The notes under the pieces are model-generated. The model did no database searches. It was given only the letters and a program-made list of their open reading frames with translations, and was not told the origin of the DNA. DNA of 64,000 nt, taken from contig QHBW01000034.1 of the NCBI GenBank assembly GCA_003244205.1, forward strand, positions 1 to 64,000, in the 5' to 3' direction. This document shows positions 24,520-33,511 of the stretch, in pieces; position 1 is the stretch's first letter; every line of letters starts with the position of its first letter. A program made the translations under genes and the position numbers. The DNA is from Solirubrobacterales bacterium. GTDB lineage: Bacteria; Actinomycetota; Thermoleophilia; Solirubrobacterales; Solirubrobacteraceae.

Positions 24520-26730
24520 CTATGCAGCGATCGGCTCGTGCCTGCTGCGGATTTCGTAGAGCGTGGTGCGCTCGGCTGCTGGTCGGCCGGCCGCGTGCGC
24601 GGCGGCGATCAGCTGGGCGGGCTCGAGGCGGACGCCGTGGTAGGAGCCCGCCATGCGGCTGATCGATTCCTCCATCAGCGTGCCCCCGAGGTCGTTGACT
24701 CCCCAGCGCAGCGACTCGGTCGCGGCCTCGAGTCCCATCTTCACCCATGACGCCTGGAGGTTCTTGATCGTCCTGCCCAGGGCGAGACGGAAGACGGCGG
24801 TGTGCTTGAGGTTCTCCTCGCGCGAGATCTCCTCGACGCCGTGGGTTCGGCCGAGCAGGGTGTGGAAGGGAATGAAGGAGAGCGGCACGAACTCGGTGAA
24901 GCCCCCGGTGCGCTCCTGTAGCTCGCGCACAACGAGCATGTGCTCGGCCAGCTCCCACGGTTCCTCGATGTGGCCGAACATCACGGTCACCGTCGAACGC
25001 AGCCCGGCGCGGTGGGATGCTTCGATGATCTCGACCCAGCGCGCAACCGGAAGCTTGTTGGGCGAGATACGCTGGCGCACGCCGTCGTGGAGCACCTCCG
25101 CAGCAGTCCCGGGCGTCGAGTCCAGCCCGGCCTCGCGCAGGCGCTCGAACACCGCGCCGGGCGATAGCGCGGCGAGCCGGCACATGTGGTCGACCTCCAT
25201 TGCCGAGTACGCGTGCAGGTGCAGCTGGGGTGCGATCTCCTTGGCCAGCCGCAGCCAAAGCTCGTAGTCCTCGAGCGTCCAATCGGGATGGATGCCCGAT
25301 TGGATGCACAGCTCGCTGGCGCCGAATGCGACTGCTTCGTTGACCTTGGCGACGAAGTCCTCGCGCGCTATCTCGTACGCGTCGGGGGAGCGCATGCCCT
25401 GGCCGAACCCGCAGAAGGCGCAGCCGACGACGCAGACGTTGGAGATGTTGATGTTGCGGTTCACGACGTAGGTGACCGTCTCGCCTGCGAGCTCGGCGCG
25501 CAGCTCGTCGGCGGCCAGGCGAAGGTCCTCGATCACCTCGGGGCGTTGCTCGGCGAAGAGCGCGCCGATCTCCTGGCCATCAAGGGAGCCTCCGGCTCGC
25601 GCACGCTCGATCGCCCCCGGGGCCAGCTCCGGGTCGACCGTTCGCTCCTCGCGGCGCCCGGATCCCCGTCGCGGGATGAACGACCAGTAGCGCGCCTTGA
25701 CAACGTCCAGCACCCCTTGGGAGACCCAAGCGGGATCGAGGTACTGGGGATACGCGCAGAGGCGCTCGGTGAGCGCGACGCCATCCCCGGCGAGGCGCTT
25801 TCGCACCTCGTGCGGGGAGGGGAACGCGTGCTCCGGGGAGATGTGGTCGCCGTTGGCCGACAGGCCCCCGAGATCGGTGGCGCCGGCGCGCACGAGCTCG
25901 GGCCACCAGTCGGCGAGGTTCGGAGGCACCTGGATGCCCACGCCGGGGAGCAGCCGGCGTGCCTCGGCGATCAGTCGCACCATGTCCGCGACCGTGATCG
26001 GGCTCGCCCACGAAGGCCGCGGCACCGTTGGGCCCTCGGTGATGCCCGACTCCCAGCGGCGACTCGCAGCATCGTCGGCGATCTCCGCGGGCTCCTCGCC
26101 GTAGTAGCGGCGGTGGGGGACGAAGTTCTGCAGGATCACCTCCTGGAGGTGCCCATGCTCCGCGTGCACCGCGGCGAGCGCCTCCAGCGAGGCGACGCGC
26201 TCCTCCTCGTTCTCGCCGATCCCCACGAGGATGCCGCTGGTGAACGGGATTCGCAGCTGGCCGGCGGCGCGGATGGTCTCCAAACGGCGCTCGGGATGCT
26301 TGCTCGGAGAACCGGCGTGGACGGTCCTCATCAACCGCGAGGACACAGATTCGAGCATCAGGCCCTGTGATGCCGTGACCTCGCGCAGGCGCGCCAGGTC
26401 CTCGGCTGAGAGCACGCCGAGGTTGGTATGGGGAAGCAGCCCGCGGTCGAGCGCGCGGGTGCAGACCCACGTCACATAGGAGGTGAAGTCCTCGTGGCCG
26501 AGCGCGGCGAGCCGGCGTGAAACTTCGGGGTTGACCTCCGGACGCTCGCCGGTGAGCACGAGCAGCTCCTTGACGCCGCGCCGCGCCGCGCCGTCGAGTT
26601 GGCGCTCGACGTCGTCGGGATCGTGCAGATGGGCGCCATGGGTGGCGAACGAGCAGTACTTGCAGTAGCAGCGGCACGTGCGCGACAGCGACAGCGTGAG
26701 GTTGCGCGAGAAGGTGACCCGGCGCCGCAT
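24520..26730 (-). CDS. fbiC: FO synthase, fused CofG-CofH radical SAM enzyme
   Basis: 736 residues. It builds the deazaflavin FO from 5-amino-6-ribitylaminouracil and tyrosine using two radical SAM centres. The CofG half carries CRCYCKYC (Cys 19, 23, 26); the CofH half carries CVVGCAFCGFGQG near residue 430. QVPPNLADWWPELVRAGATDLGG and SPNKLPVARWVEIIEASHRAG are family signatures. The single fused protein is the actinobacterial arrangement. Start ATG 26730 is preceded by a leaderless promoter, so the 64 extra residues of the longest open frame are rejected. Convergent to cofE across the Rpf-like gene. Confidence 0.95.
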   Translation of the reverse strand: MRRRVTFSRNLTLSLSRTCRCYCKYCSFATHGAHLHDPDDVERQLDGAARRGVKELLVLTGERPEVNPEVSRRLAALGHEDFTSYVTWVCTRALDRGLLPHTNLGVLSAEDLARLREVTASQGLMLESVSSRLMRTVHAGSPSKHPERRLETIRAAGQLRIPFTSGILVGIGENEEERVASLEALAAVHAEHGHLQEVILQNFVPHRRYYGEEPAEIADDAASRRWESGITEGPTVPRPSWASPITVADMVRLIAEARRLLPGVGIQVPPNLADWWPELVRAGATDLGGLSANGDHISPEHAFPSPHEVRKRLAGDGVALTERLCAYPQYLDPAWVSQGVLDVVKARYWSFIPRRGSGRREERTVDPELAPGAIERARAGGSLDGQEIGALFAEQRPEVIEDLRLAADELRAELAGETVTYVVNRNINISNVCVVGCAFCGFGQGMRSPDAYEIAREDFVAKVNEAVAFGASELCIQSGIHPDWTLEDYELWLRLAKEIAPQLHLHAYSAMEVDHMCRLAALSPGAVFERLREAGLDSTPGTAAEVLHDGVRQRISPNKLPVARWVEIIEASHRAGLRSTVTVMFGHIEEPWELAEHMLVVRELQERTGGFTEFVPLSFIPFHTLLGRTHGVEEISREENLKHTAVFRLALGRTIKNLQASWVKMGLEAATESLRWGVNDLGGTLMEESISRMAGSYHGVRLEPAQLIAAAHAAGRPAAERTTLYEIRSRHEPIAA

Positions 26731-26737
26731 CGTCCGC

Positions 26738-26767
26738 AGTCTACGGGGGGGCCCGCCCGTCACGCAA
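26738..26767 (-). promoter_or_regulatory. Leaderless promoter of fbiC
   Basis: Minus strand: TTGCGT (26767-26762), 18-nt spacer, TAGACT (26743-26738), then 7 nt to the ATG. Transcription start and start codon should coincide. Confidence 0.65.
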
Positions 26768-26785
26768 CGGGTTCGACGGACACCT

Positions 26786-27793
26786 ATGCTCGCGCTCGTG
26801 GGGCGCACTCCCGGAGGCTCGCTCTTGACGGCGCTGCTCTGCTGCGCTGCCAGCGGCTGCGGCGGCTCAGCCGCGAGCCCGCCCAACAGCGACGCCACCC
26901 TGCTGCTCGACTTCACCCCCAACGCGGTGCACGCGGGCGTCTATTCAACCGTGGTGCGCGGCTTTGACACCGCCGAAGGGGTGACGCTGCACGTGCGCGA
27001 GCCCGGCAGCTCGACCGACTCCGTCAAGCTGCTGGCGTCGGGGCGAACGGAGTTCGCGATCCTCGACATCCACGACCTGGCGCTCGCCCGCGCGCGCGGA
27101 GAGGACCTCGTCGGGGTGATGGCGATCGTCGAGCAGCCGCTGGCGGCGCTGGAGGCCCAGCCCGCGATTCGCAACCCTCGACAGCTGATGGGCCGCGCGG
27201 TGGGCGTCAGCGGACTTCCATCCGATAACGCGGTGCTGCGATCGGTCGTGGCCGGCGCGGGCGGAAATCCGTCGCGGGTGCGGCGCGTCACGATCGGATT
27301 CAATGCCGTCCCCGCGCTGCTCGCCGGCCGCGTCGCGGCCGTGACCGCCTTCTGGGATGTGGAGGGGCTGCAGCTGCATGCCCGCAGTCCAGCGATCCAC
27401 GAGTTCCGCCTCGAGCGCTTCGGCGCCCCGGCGTATCCGGAGCTCGTGCTGTGCGTCAGTGCCAGAACGTTGCGAGAGCAGCCGTCCCTCGTCGGGGCGA
27501 CGGTGGCGGCGCTGCGGCGCGGCTATGCGGTCACGTTGAGCGATCCCCAATCCTCCGTCGAGGACGAGCTCTCGCGAGTGCCCGGCCTGGACGCAGGAAC
27601 GCTGCGAGCACAGCTCGACGCTCTCGGGCCCGCGTTTGCGGGCAGCGAGCCGGCATTTGGCACACTCGACCGCTCAGCCCTGCGTGCCTGGGCCACATGG
27701 GAGGCGCGCTTCGGCGTAGTTCCGCGGTCGCCCGATGTCGGCGCGATGTTCGACGCCCGCTATGCCAACGCCCCGCCGCCACCGGACGCCTAG
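26786..27793 (+). CDS. ABC transporter substrate-binding lipoprotein, NMT1/THI5-like
   Basis: 335 residues. A lipoprotein signal (LLTALLCCAASGC, lipidated Cys followed by Gly) is followed by a periplasmic-binding fold. LLLDFTPNAVHAGVY is the family opening seen in thiamine-precursor and related NMT1/THI5-like binding proteins. FAILDIHDLALARARGEDL, MGRAVGVSGLPSDNAVL and VTAFWDVEG also fit. It likely captures a small pyrimidine-like or aromatic ligand; no permease or ATPase gene adjoins it. The ATG at 26786 lies inside a TATGCT hexamer that is 7 nt before GTG 26798, so GTG 26798 may be the real, leaderless start. Confidence 0.78.
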   Translation: MLALVGRTPGGSLLTALLCCAASGCGGSAASPPNSDATLLLDFTPNAVHAGVYSTVVRGFDTAEGVTLHVREPGSSTDSVKLLASGRTEFAILDIHDLALARARGEDLVGVMAIVEQPLAALEAQPAIRNPRQLMGRAVGVSGLPSDNAVLRSVVAGAGGNPSRVRRVTIGFNAVPALLAGRVAAVTAFWDVEGLQLHARSPAIHEFRLERFGAPAYPELVLCVSARTLREQPSLVGATVAALRRGYAVTLSDPQSSVEDELSRVPGLDAGTLRAQLDALGPAFAGSEPAFGTLDRSALRAWATWEARFGVVPRSPDVGAMFDARYANAPPPPDA

Positions 27794-27838
27794 CGTTCAG
27801 GATGGTTGACGGCGTCGCCGGTTAGGGCCGCAGCCGGG

Positions 27839-28237
27839 TTACGGCGCAGCGGCCGTCGCCCGACGACCCCACCAGCTGGCGCCGCGCAACGGCGCGGTAA
27901 TCAACCTCGCGACCACCGCATAGACGACGATGGCGAGGCCCCAGTTGAGAGCGATCGATCCTTTGTGACTGCTGAGGCTGAAGATGCCGTCGAATGGACC
28001 CGCGAGCGTCTTTGCCCAGTCGCGGACGTGCGAGACGATCGTGTTGCTGGTATTCGCGTCCAGCACAACGAACAGGATGCCCAAGGCCACGATCAACACC
28101 ACCACTCCCAGCGCCAGCATGATCAGCCGCACCAGCAGCGTGCTCGTGCCGCCTACCACTCGGCGGCCGGCGAGCGCAGCCCCGCCCCCTGGACCAGCAG
28201 ACTCATCGACTTCCGCGGCTCTCCTTCGACGAAACAT
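27839..28237 (-). CDS. Small two-helix membrane protein
   Basis: 132 residues with a charged N-terminus and two hydrophobic helices (LIMLALGVVVLIVALGILFVVL and ALNWGLAIVVYAVVARLI) separated by a conserved-looking loop (NTIVSHVRDWAKTLAGPF). Small membrane proteins of this layout are common in actinobacteria without known function. ATG at 28237 has an excellent AGGAGG site 6 nt upstream, which decides the start. Confidence 0.72.
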   Translation of the reverse strand: MFRRRRAAEVDESAGPGGGAALAGRRVVGGTSTLLVRLIMLALGVVVLIVALGILFVVLDANTSNTIVSHVRDWAKTLAGPFDGIFSLSSHKGSIALNWGLAIVVYAVVARLITAPLRGASWWGRRATAAAP

Positions 28238-28322
28238 CCGGTCCCTCCTATTCCCTGGATTCCGGGCCGTAACGGGTGTACCCCATGCGCGTAAGCCACA
28301 AGCGTGAGATGCGTCGGCGGCC

Positions 28323-30041
28323 CTACCCGGACGCCTGCTGTGAGACGCGCACAGGCGCCGCTGCGGACATCCCCGCGCGCAGCGCAGCCAGCGGAGGACG
28401 CTCGTGGATCGCAACCAGCGGGGTTTCGAGACCGCCGCCGCGAGCGCGGGTGATGTGCGCGGAAGTGCTCAGGGGCTCCAAGGAGAGTCGGCGCTCTGCG
28501 GCAATCAGGATCGCGTAGGCCATCTCCCCAAGGGCCCCCAGTGACTGGTGGCGATTCTGGCGCACCCCGAGGTTGACCTGGGCGAGCGCGTCGAGACCAC
28601 ATAGTCGCTCGGCGTCAACCAGCAGACCGAGCTCGACCCCGTAGCCTTCGGCGAAGGGCAGCGCCTCCAGCAGGCCGCGCCGGCCCGCCGTCTCCCCCGC
28701 CAGCGGCTGGACAAAGCCGGCGAGTGCGGGGAAGTGGAGGTTGATCAGCGGCCGAGCCATCAGCTCGGTCACGCGCCCGCCGCCATCGGGGATCGTCGCC
28801 TGGCCAACGCGAAACGGGCGACCGAAGGCCCCCTTCACCAGCCCGATGCTCGGCTCGCCAAGCAGTGGTCCGAGCAGACCAAGCGCGAAGCCGGCGTCAA
28901 ACGCCGTCGTATCGCTGTCGATGTAAGCCACGATCTCAGAGCTCGTGGCACTCAAGCCGCGCCACATTGCGTCGCCCTTGCCGCACGCGGGGCCCTGTTC
29001 GGCGAGCAGCTCGGACTCCTGGGCAACCGTTGCGCCATGGCGCTCGGCAACGGCGGCGGTGCCGTCTTGCGAAGCGGCGTCTACGACAAGCAGCTCGTCG
29101 ACAAGGCCGGCCGCCTGCAGCGGCAGGAGCGCGTCAACGATCGGCCCGATCGTTTCGGCGACCTCGCGTGCAGGGAGCACGAGGGCGATCGACTCGCGCT
29201 TGAGCGCCAGCAGCCCTTCCAGCGTGTAGTCAGAGCCCTCATAGCTGCGTCGGGCGAACCAGTCCGCCACAGCGAGGTCGCGCGCGAGCCCGCGATCTGC
29301 CCGGCCGCGGCGGCGCGCCGACGTGGTCACGCGGACCGTGCCAGCGTGATCAATGGGGACGCGGTGACGACGCAGCATTCGCTCGAAGCCCTCGTCCTCC
29401 AACGCCGGGTGCGGATCGAGGCCGCCCACCTCGGCGTAGGTGGCCACCGTCACCGACATCGAGGCGCCGCTGAACTGACCATGGGCGGGCGCGCTGGTGA
29501 ACGTGCGCTCACCACGATGTTCCGCGAGCGGGCGCACGTGCTCAGCGCGACGCGCGAGCATGCGAGCGCGATCTCCCAACACCTGCGCGGGCAGGAGCGC
29601 GGCTTCACCCGGGTCGAGGTCGATGCGCCCGCCGATGGCCCGAGCGCCTCGCCGGACGGCGTCCAGCTGAGCGCGCAGCCAATCGGCGGCAACGCGCGTG
29701 TCCGCGTCGGTGCACGCGATCAGACCTTCGCTCCGTCCCAACGCGAGCAGGCGCGCGCATGCGAAATCCATCCCGATCCGACGCGCGGCTCCAACGCCTC
29801 GTCCCGGGCCCTGCCGCAATTGCAGACGTAGATGCGGATGCCAAGCGGCGGCCTCCAAGGCGCGCTGCTCGGTTTGGTCGCGGCAACGGTCGAGCACGAC
29901 AATCACCTCGTAGGCCTCCGGCGCGATCCCCACCTGGTCCGCCAGCGCCTCGAGGCAAGCGGCGATGCGCTGCTGCTCATCGTGAGCAGGGACGACGACG
30001 CACGCCTGCAGCGACGCGTCGGGAGGCAGGATCGGGCTCAC
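28323..30041 (-). CDS. Bifunctional glycosyltransferase: GT2 domain fused to glucosyl-3-phosphoglycerate-synthase-like domain
   Basis: 572 residues with two GT-A folds. Domain 1 (about 1-280) has VVVPAHDEQQRIAACLEALADQ and the metal-binding DxD as ACTDADTRV. Domain 2 (about 285-510) closely follows GpgS: PAREVAETIGPIVDALLPL, GPACGKGDAMWRGL, YIDSDTTAFD, GGGRVTELMARPLINLHFP and LAGFVQPLAGE. GpgS adds glucose to 3-phosphoglycerate, the first step toward glucosylglycerate or methylglucose lipopolysaccharides. Fusion of the two in one chain is unusual. GTG 30041 overlaps the stop of the upstream gene (GTGA). It is the last gene of a seven-gene operon. Confidence 0.85.
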   Translation of the reverse strand: MSPILPPDASLQACVVVPAHDEQQRIAACLEALADQVGIAPEAYEVIVVLDRCRDQTEQRALEAAAWHPHLRLQLRQGPGRGVGAARRIGMDFACARLLALGRSEGLIACTDADTRVAADWLRAQLDAVRRGARAIGGRIDLDPGEAALLPAQVLGDRARMLARRAEHVRPLAEHRGERTFTSAPAHGQFSGASMSVTVATYAEVGGLDPHPALEDEGFERMLRRHRVPIDHAGTVRVTTSARRRGRADRGLARDLAVADWFARRSYEGSDYTLEGLLALKRESIALVLPAREVAETIGPIVDALLPLQAAGLVDELLVVDAASQDGTAAVAERHGATVAQESELLAEQGPACGKGDAMWRGLSATSSEIVAYIDSDTTAFDAGFALGLLGPLLGEPSIGLVKGAFGRPFRVGQATIPDGGGRVTELMARPLINLHFPALAGFVQPLAGETAGRRGLLEALPFAEGYGVELGLLVDAERLCGLDALAQVNLGVRQNRHQSLGALGEMAYAILIAAERRLSLEPLSTSAHITRARGGGLETPLVAIHERPPLAALRAGMSAAAPVRVSQQASG

Positions 30042-31210
30042 TTGAAGGCGGCTCCTGCCGCCACCTGCTGTTGGCCGCGCTCGTAGTCCTCGTCGCGGTC
30101 GTGGGTGAGCACACCGACGAGGATCCCGTCGAGGCCATAGCGGACAGTGAACGCTCCCTCGCCGTGATCGATGAAGTCGAGCTCGTCGAAGCCATCGCCC
30201 CAGGCGACGTACTTGAGCGTACGCGAGGCGATCGTCGACCAGAACCCCGGTGCAGCATCCCAGCATCGCTGCACCCCGGCGAGCCGGCCACCGACCACGG
30301 CACCGTGGTTGAGCGCTTCCCCCCAGTGCTCGACGCGCAGGCGTCGGCCGGCCCGCGGGTGCTCAGCGCAAGCGACGTCTCCAGCGGCCCACACCCGCTC
30401 GTCGGCGGTGCGCAGCGCGGCGTCCGTGGCAATCGCGCCCTCCTCGGCCAGCTCAATACCAGCGTCCTCGGCGAGCTCGACTCGAGGGCTGACGCCAACC
30501 GCCATCAACACCACATCGGCGGTCGTCTCTTGGCCGAGCTGGTCGCTCACGGTGAGACCTCCGCTGTGCTGCACGATGCGCTCGACAGGCGCTCCCAGGC
30601 GCAGCGATACGCCGCCGTCGCGCAACCAGGCCGTGATCCGCTCGCCGACCTCCCCGCCCAGTCGCCCCGCCTGCGGGAGAGCCTCGTCGGTGACGAGCAT
30701 GACCTCGAGACCCCGCGCAGACAGCGACGCAGCCGCCTCACAGCCGATGAAGCCCGAGCCGACGACGACGGCTCTGGTGCCCGCGTGCACTCGCCGGCAC
30801 AGCTCGTCGGCATCGGCGAGCGAGCGCAGCGTGCACACCCCAGGGGCCTGCGAGCCGGGCACCGGCAGCCTTGACGGTCGACTGCCCGTAGCGACCACGC
30901 AGTGGTCGTAGCAAACGCGCTCGCCGGCGGCGGTCTCGACGACGCGCTGGACCGCGTCGAGCGCGATGACCTTCGCCTGACGCAGCTCGATGCTGCGATC
31001 CGCGAAGAATCGCGGCGGTTCGATCGGCAGTTCGTTGGCCGCGAGCTCGCCGCGCAGGTACTCCTTGCTGAGCGGGGGCCGCCGATAGGGCGGGCATCCC
31101 TCCTCGGAGAGGATGACGACATCGCCGCTGCCGCCCGCGCTGCGATAGGCACGCACGGTTGCCAATGCTGCTGGTCCACCACCGACGATGACGATGCGTT
31201 CACGGCTCAC
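30038..31210 (-). CDS. FAD/NAD(P)-dependent pyridine nucleotide-disulfide oxidoreductase
   Basis: 390 residues, ferredoxin-reductase-like. The FAD motif IVIVGGGPAALATVRAYR is near residue 5, the NAD(P) motif AVVVGSGFIGCEAAASL near residue 145, and the third FAD motif ERVWAAGDVAC later. PPYRRPPLSKEYLRG and VEHWGEALNHG are typical of rubredoxin/ferredoxin reductases and lack a redox-active CxxxxC. It could feed electrons to the acyl-CoA-dehydrogenase-like protein encoded two genes upstream or to an oxygenase elsewhere. GTG 31210 overlaps the upstream stop by 4 nt. Confidence 0.85.
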   Translation of the reverse strand: MSRERIVIVGGGPAALATVRAYRSAGGSGDVVILSEEGCPPYRRPPLSKEYLRGELAANELPIEPPRFFADRSIELRQAKVIALDAVQRVVETAAGERVCYDHCVVATGSRPSRLPVPGSQAPGVCTLRSLADADELCRRVHAGTRAVVVGSGFIGCEAAASLSARGLEVMLVTDEALPQAGRLGGEVGERITAWLRDGGVSLRLGAPVERIVQHSGGLTVSDQLGQETTADVVLMAVGVSPRVELAEDAGIELAEEGAIATDAALRTADERVWAAGDVACAEHPRAGRRLRVEHWGEALNHGAVVGGRLAGVQRCWDAAPGFWSTIASRTLKYVAWGDGFDELDFIDHGEGAFTVRYGLDGILVGVLTHDRDEDYERGQQQVAAGAAFK

Positions 31211-31782
31211 CGCGTTCGATCGAGTCGATCCAGCCGGAAGCGGCGCTCGCAATGGGCCACAGCTGGCTCGAGCCGGGTGTTGGCAAGCAACCGGCGGTGA
31301 ACTTGATCGCCTGAGAGCGCATGGCTCGCCGCGCGTCCTCGCCAGTGCACTGAGAGCAGGCTGCCACCGGGCGCAAGCGCCTGCTCGAACGCCCGCTGGG
31401 CCTGTGCCAGCCGGGCGGGCGGCCAGTAATAGAGGACCTCGGAGCAAACGATGAGGTCGAACGGGCCGGGTGGAGTTTGCTCTGGCAGTTTGCGCTGCTG
31501 GACATGGACATGGGGGAGCCCGCGCAGGCGCTGTCGCGCACGCCTCAGCGCCGTGGGGGACACATCGACCGCGACCAGATCGTCACACAGTCCTGCCAGG
31601 CGCTCGGTGAACACACCAATCGAGCAACCCACTTCCAGCGCGCGGCGGTAGCGCCGCGCGCCGAGCGCCTCGAGCGTACGGTCGTATTTGAAGGCCTCAT
31701 ATGCGCTCGTCGCGAATCGCCAGGGATCATCCGCGCGCCGGTAGAGCGACTCGAAGTGGGCGATGCTCGGGGCCGGGCTCAT
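31207..31782 (-). CDS. NodS-like SAM-dependent methyltransferase
   Basis: 191 residues, class I fold. SAM-binding motif I is ALEVGCSIGVFTERLA, with the acidic ribose ligand in LVAVDVSPTALRRAR and motif IV as FDLIVCSEVLYYW. The N-terminus FESLYRRADDPWRFATSAYE is a hallmark of the NodS group, whose founding member N-methylates the deacetylated glucosamine of Nod factors. A polysaccharide deacetylase lies two genes upstream, making N-methylation of a freed amine a reasonable guess. Its ATGA start overlaps the upstream flavoprotein gene. Confidence 0.82.
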   Translation of the reverse strand: MSPAPSIAHFESLYRRADDPWRFATSAYEAFKYDRTLEALGARRYRRALEVGCSIGVFTERLAGLCDDLVAVDVSPTALRRARQRLRGLPHVHVQQRKLPEQTPPGPFDLIVCSEVLYYWPPARLAQAQRAFEQALAPGGSLLSVHWRGRAASHALSGDQVHRRLLANTRLEPAVAHCERRFRLDRLDRTR

Positions 31783-32873
31783 CGCCTTGCTTCGAGCTCC
31801 ACCAGCCCGGCGCGTGCGAGCAGCGGATCGAGACGATGCTGGACGACGAACAGCTCGAGGTCGCGGCGGGCCCGATCGAGGGTGGCGCCCTGAGCGAGGG
31901 CACGCGCACCGCACGCACGCGTGGCCTCGTCCACGATTGCGCCCCCAGCCGCGGCGATCGCCGCCCGTAGCTGGATCGAGAGCTGCGTCATTGGGGCATA
32001 CGGAGCCGCCTCGGCCTGCCGGGCGGCCGCGTCCAGCCAAAGGTCGATGGCGCGGCGAGCGGTGATCAGCCTGGCGGCAGCCAGGCCCTCGATCGATGTG
32101 GGCTGGCCTCGGCGTGCGAGCTGATCCAACGCCGCGTCCGCGACGGCGTCCGCGGTACCAGCCCAGGTGGCGGCCGTGCGGATCGCGTCGCGCGAGAACC
32201 ACGGCTCTCGTCCGAGCTCGCCCGGCACCCCCAGTGGCGCGATGACGCGCGCACCGTGGAAAATGACACGGTGACTCTCTGAGGCGCGCATGCCGCTGCC
32301 CTGAAACCAGCTGTGATCGACCTCGACGCCCTCGGCGAGGTCGACATAGACCAGCAGCGGTGGTCCGGACCCGTCGGGCGCCTGGGCGAGCACGAGCGCG
32401 CGATGGAGGCCCCCGGCCCCGGAGCAGAACACCTTGACCCCCTCGAGGCAATCGCCACGCACGCGCGCGGGCTCGCCTTCATCCGGTCCCGGATCGGCGC
32501 CCCAGACCCCCAGCCAGAGTGCGCCCCCGGCTATCTCGGCGAGCTCTCGCGTGCGCAGGGGCTCGGGCGCGAGCGCGACGAGTCGCTCGACGGCGTTGAG
32601 ATGACCGTCGAGGATCCGGCTCACCGATGCATCCGCGCGCGCGACCTTGCGTACCACCTCCCACTCGTGCCCGAATGCGCCGGCATGGCCGCCCGGGGCC
32701 GTGAACGACAGCGCACCAGCTGCTGCGAGCGCAGCGATGGAGTCGCGCGGAAACGCGGGGTTGCGATCGCGCTCCTGGGCGCCCTCAGCGATGCTCGCAA
32801 GCGCGGCGGAGAGAGCCGGGGCGTCCAGACGGGAACCTGCGGGAGGGGACGTGATCGTCAAGTCGGGCAGCAT
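31779..32873 (-). CDS. Acyl-CoA-dehydrogenase-like flavoprotein
   Basis: 364 residues with the helical-beta-helical layout of acyl-CoA dehydrogenases (PRDSIAALAAAGALSFTAPG, then VKVFCSGAGGLHRALVLA). The C-terminal catalytic-Glu segment FEGTxxIQ is not found, and the last third is short (RRDLELFVVQHRLDPLLARAG). It may therefore use another base, act as an oxidase or bind a non-CoA substrate. Proteins of this type recur with GT2, NodS-like and deacetylase genes in other bacteria. Start ATG 32873 overlaps the deacetylase gene by 16 nt. Confidence 0.78.
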   Translation of the reverse strand: MLPDLTITSPPAGSRLDAPALSAALASIAEGAQERDRNPAFPRDSIAALAAAGALSFTAPGGHAGAFGHEWEVVRKVARADASVSRILDGHLNAVERLVALAPEPLRTRELAEIAGGALWLGVWGADPGPDEGEPARVRGDCLEGVKVFCSGAGGLHRALVLAQAPDGSGPPLLVYVDLAEGVEVDHSWFQGSGMRASESHRVIFHGARVIAPLGVPGELGREPWFSRDAIRTAATWAGTADAVADAALDQLARRGQPTSIEGLAAARLITARRAIDLWLDAAARQAEAAPYAPMTQLSIQLRAAIAAAGGAIVDEATRACGARALAQGATLDRARRDLELFVVQHRLDPLLARAGLVELEARR

Positions 32874-33469
32874 CTCAGCGCGGCGGAGACGGTCGTTGGC
32901 TCGCAGCCGCGCTCGCGCAGCGCGCGCACGAGTGGGGCCAGCAGGCGCACCGTCTCCCCGCACAGCGTTCGCCGTGCTCCCGGGCCCAAACCGTCGTGCA
33001 TCAGCACGATCGCGCCTGGACGCAAGCCGGGGGTCACGTGCTCCAGCATGGTCACAGCCCGGTCCCCGCGCCAGTCATGGGTGTCGAGGTCCCAGCCGAT
33101 GACGCGCAGGCCGCGTGTGCGGGCAATCCTGGGCGTACTGGGGCCGAGCTGACCCCAGGGCACGCGCCACCAACACGGGTGCACGCCGACGCCGCCGAGG
33201 GCCTCGAGGGCGCGATTGGTGTCCGCCTCGATGACCGCGGCGGAATGACGGCCGTGGCGCAGGTGCCTCCAGCAGTGCAGCCCGATCTCGTGCCCGCCGT
33301 GGAGGATCTTCTCCACGAGCCGTACGTGGCGCTCGGCCTGGGCCGCGTGTACGAAGAAGGTGGCGCTGGCATCACAGGACTGCAGCGCAGCGAGCACCCG
33401 TGGCGTCCAGACCGGATGCGGTCCATCGTCGAAGGTCAAGGCGACGGCCCTGTCGCAAGGTGATGGCAT
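32858..33469 (-). CDS. Polysaccharide deacetylase (NodB homology domain)
   Basis: 203 residues, CE4 family. The catalytic base motif is ALTFDDGPHPVWT; metal ligands fit HEIGLHCWRHLRHG (family H-x3-5-H). PWGQLGPSTP replaces the usual arginine motif RxPxG with WWRVPWG. GWDLDTHDWRG and GAIVLMHDGLG complete the fold. It removes N- or O-acetyl groups from a sugar polymer. No signal peptide is visible, so it may act on a cytosolic, lipid-linked or nucleotide-linked substrate. ATG 33469 is preferred; a longer frame adds 12 residues. Confidence 0.87.
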   Translation of the reverse strand: MPSPCDRAVALTFDDGPHPVWTPRVLAALQSCDASATFFVHAAQAERHVRLVEKILHGGHEIGLHCWRHLRHGRHSAAVIEADTNRALEALGGVGVHPCWWRVPWGQLGPSTPRIARTRGLRVIGWDLDTHDWRGDRAVTMLEHVTPGLRPGAIVLMHDGLGPGARRTLCGETVRLLAPLVRALRERGCEPTTVSAALRCCPT

Positions 33470-33511
33470 TGCAGGTACCTCGCTGCCCGCCCGGGAACCG
33501 GTCAAAACCCG

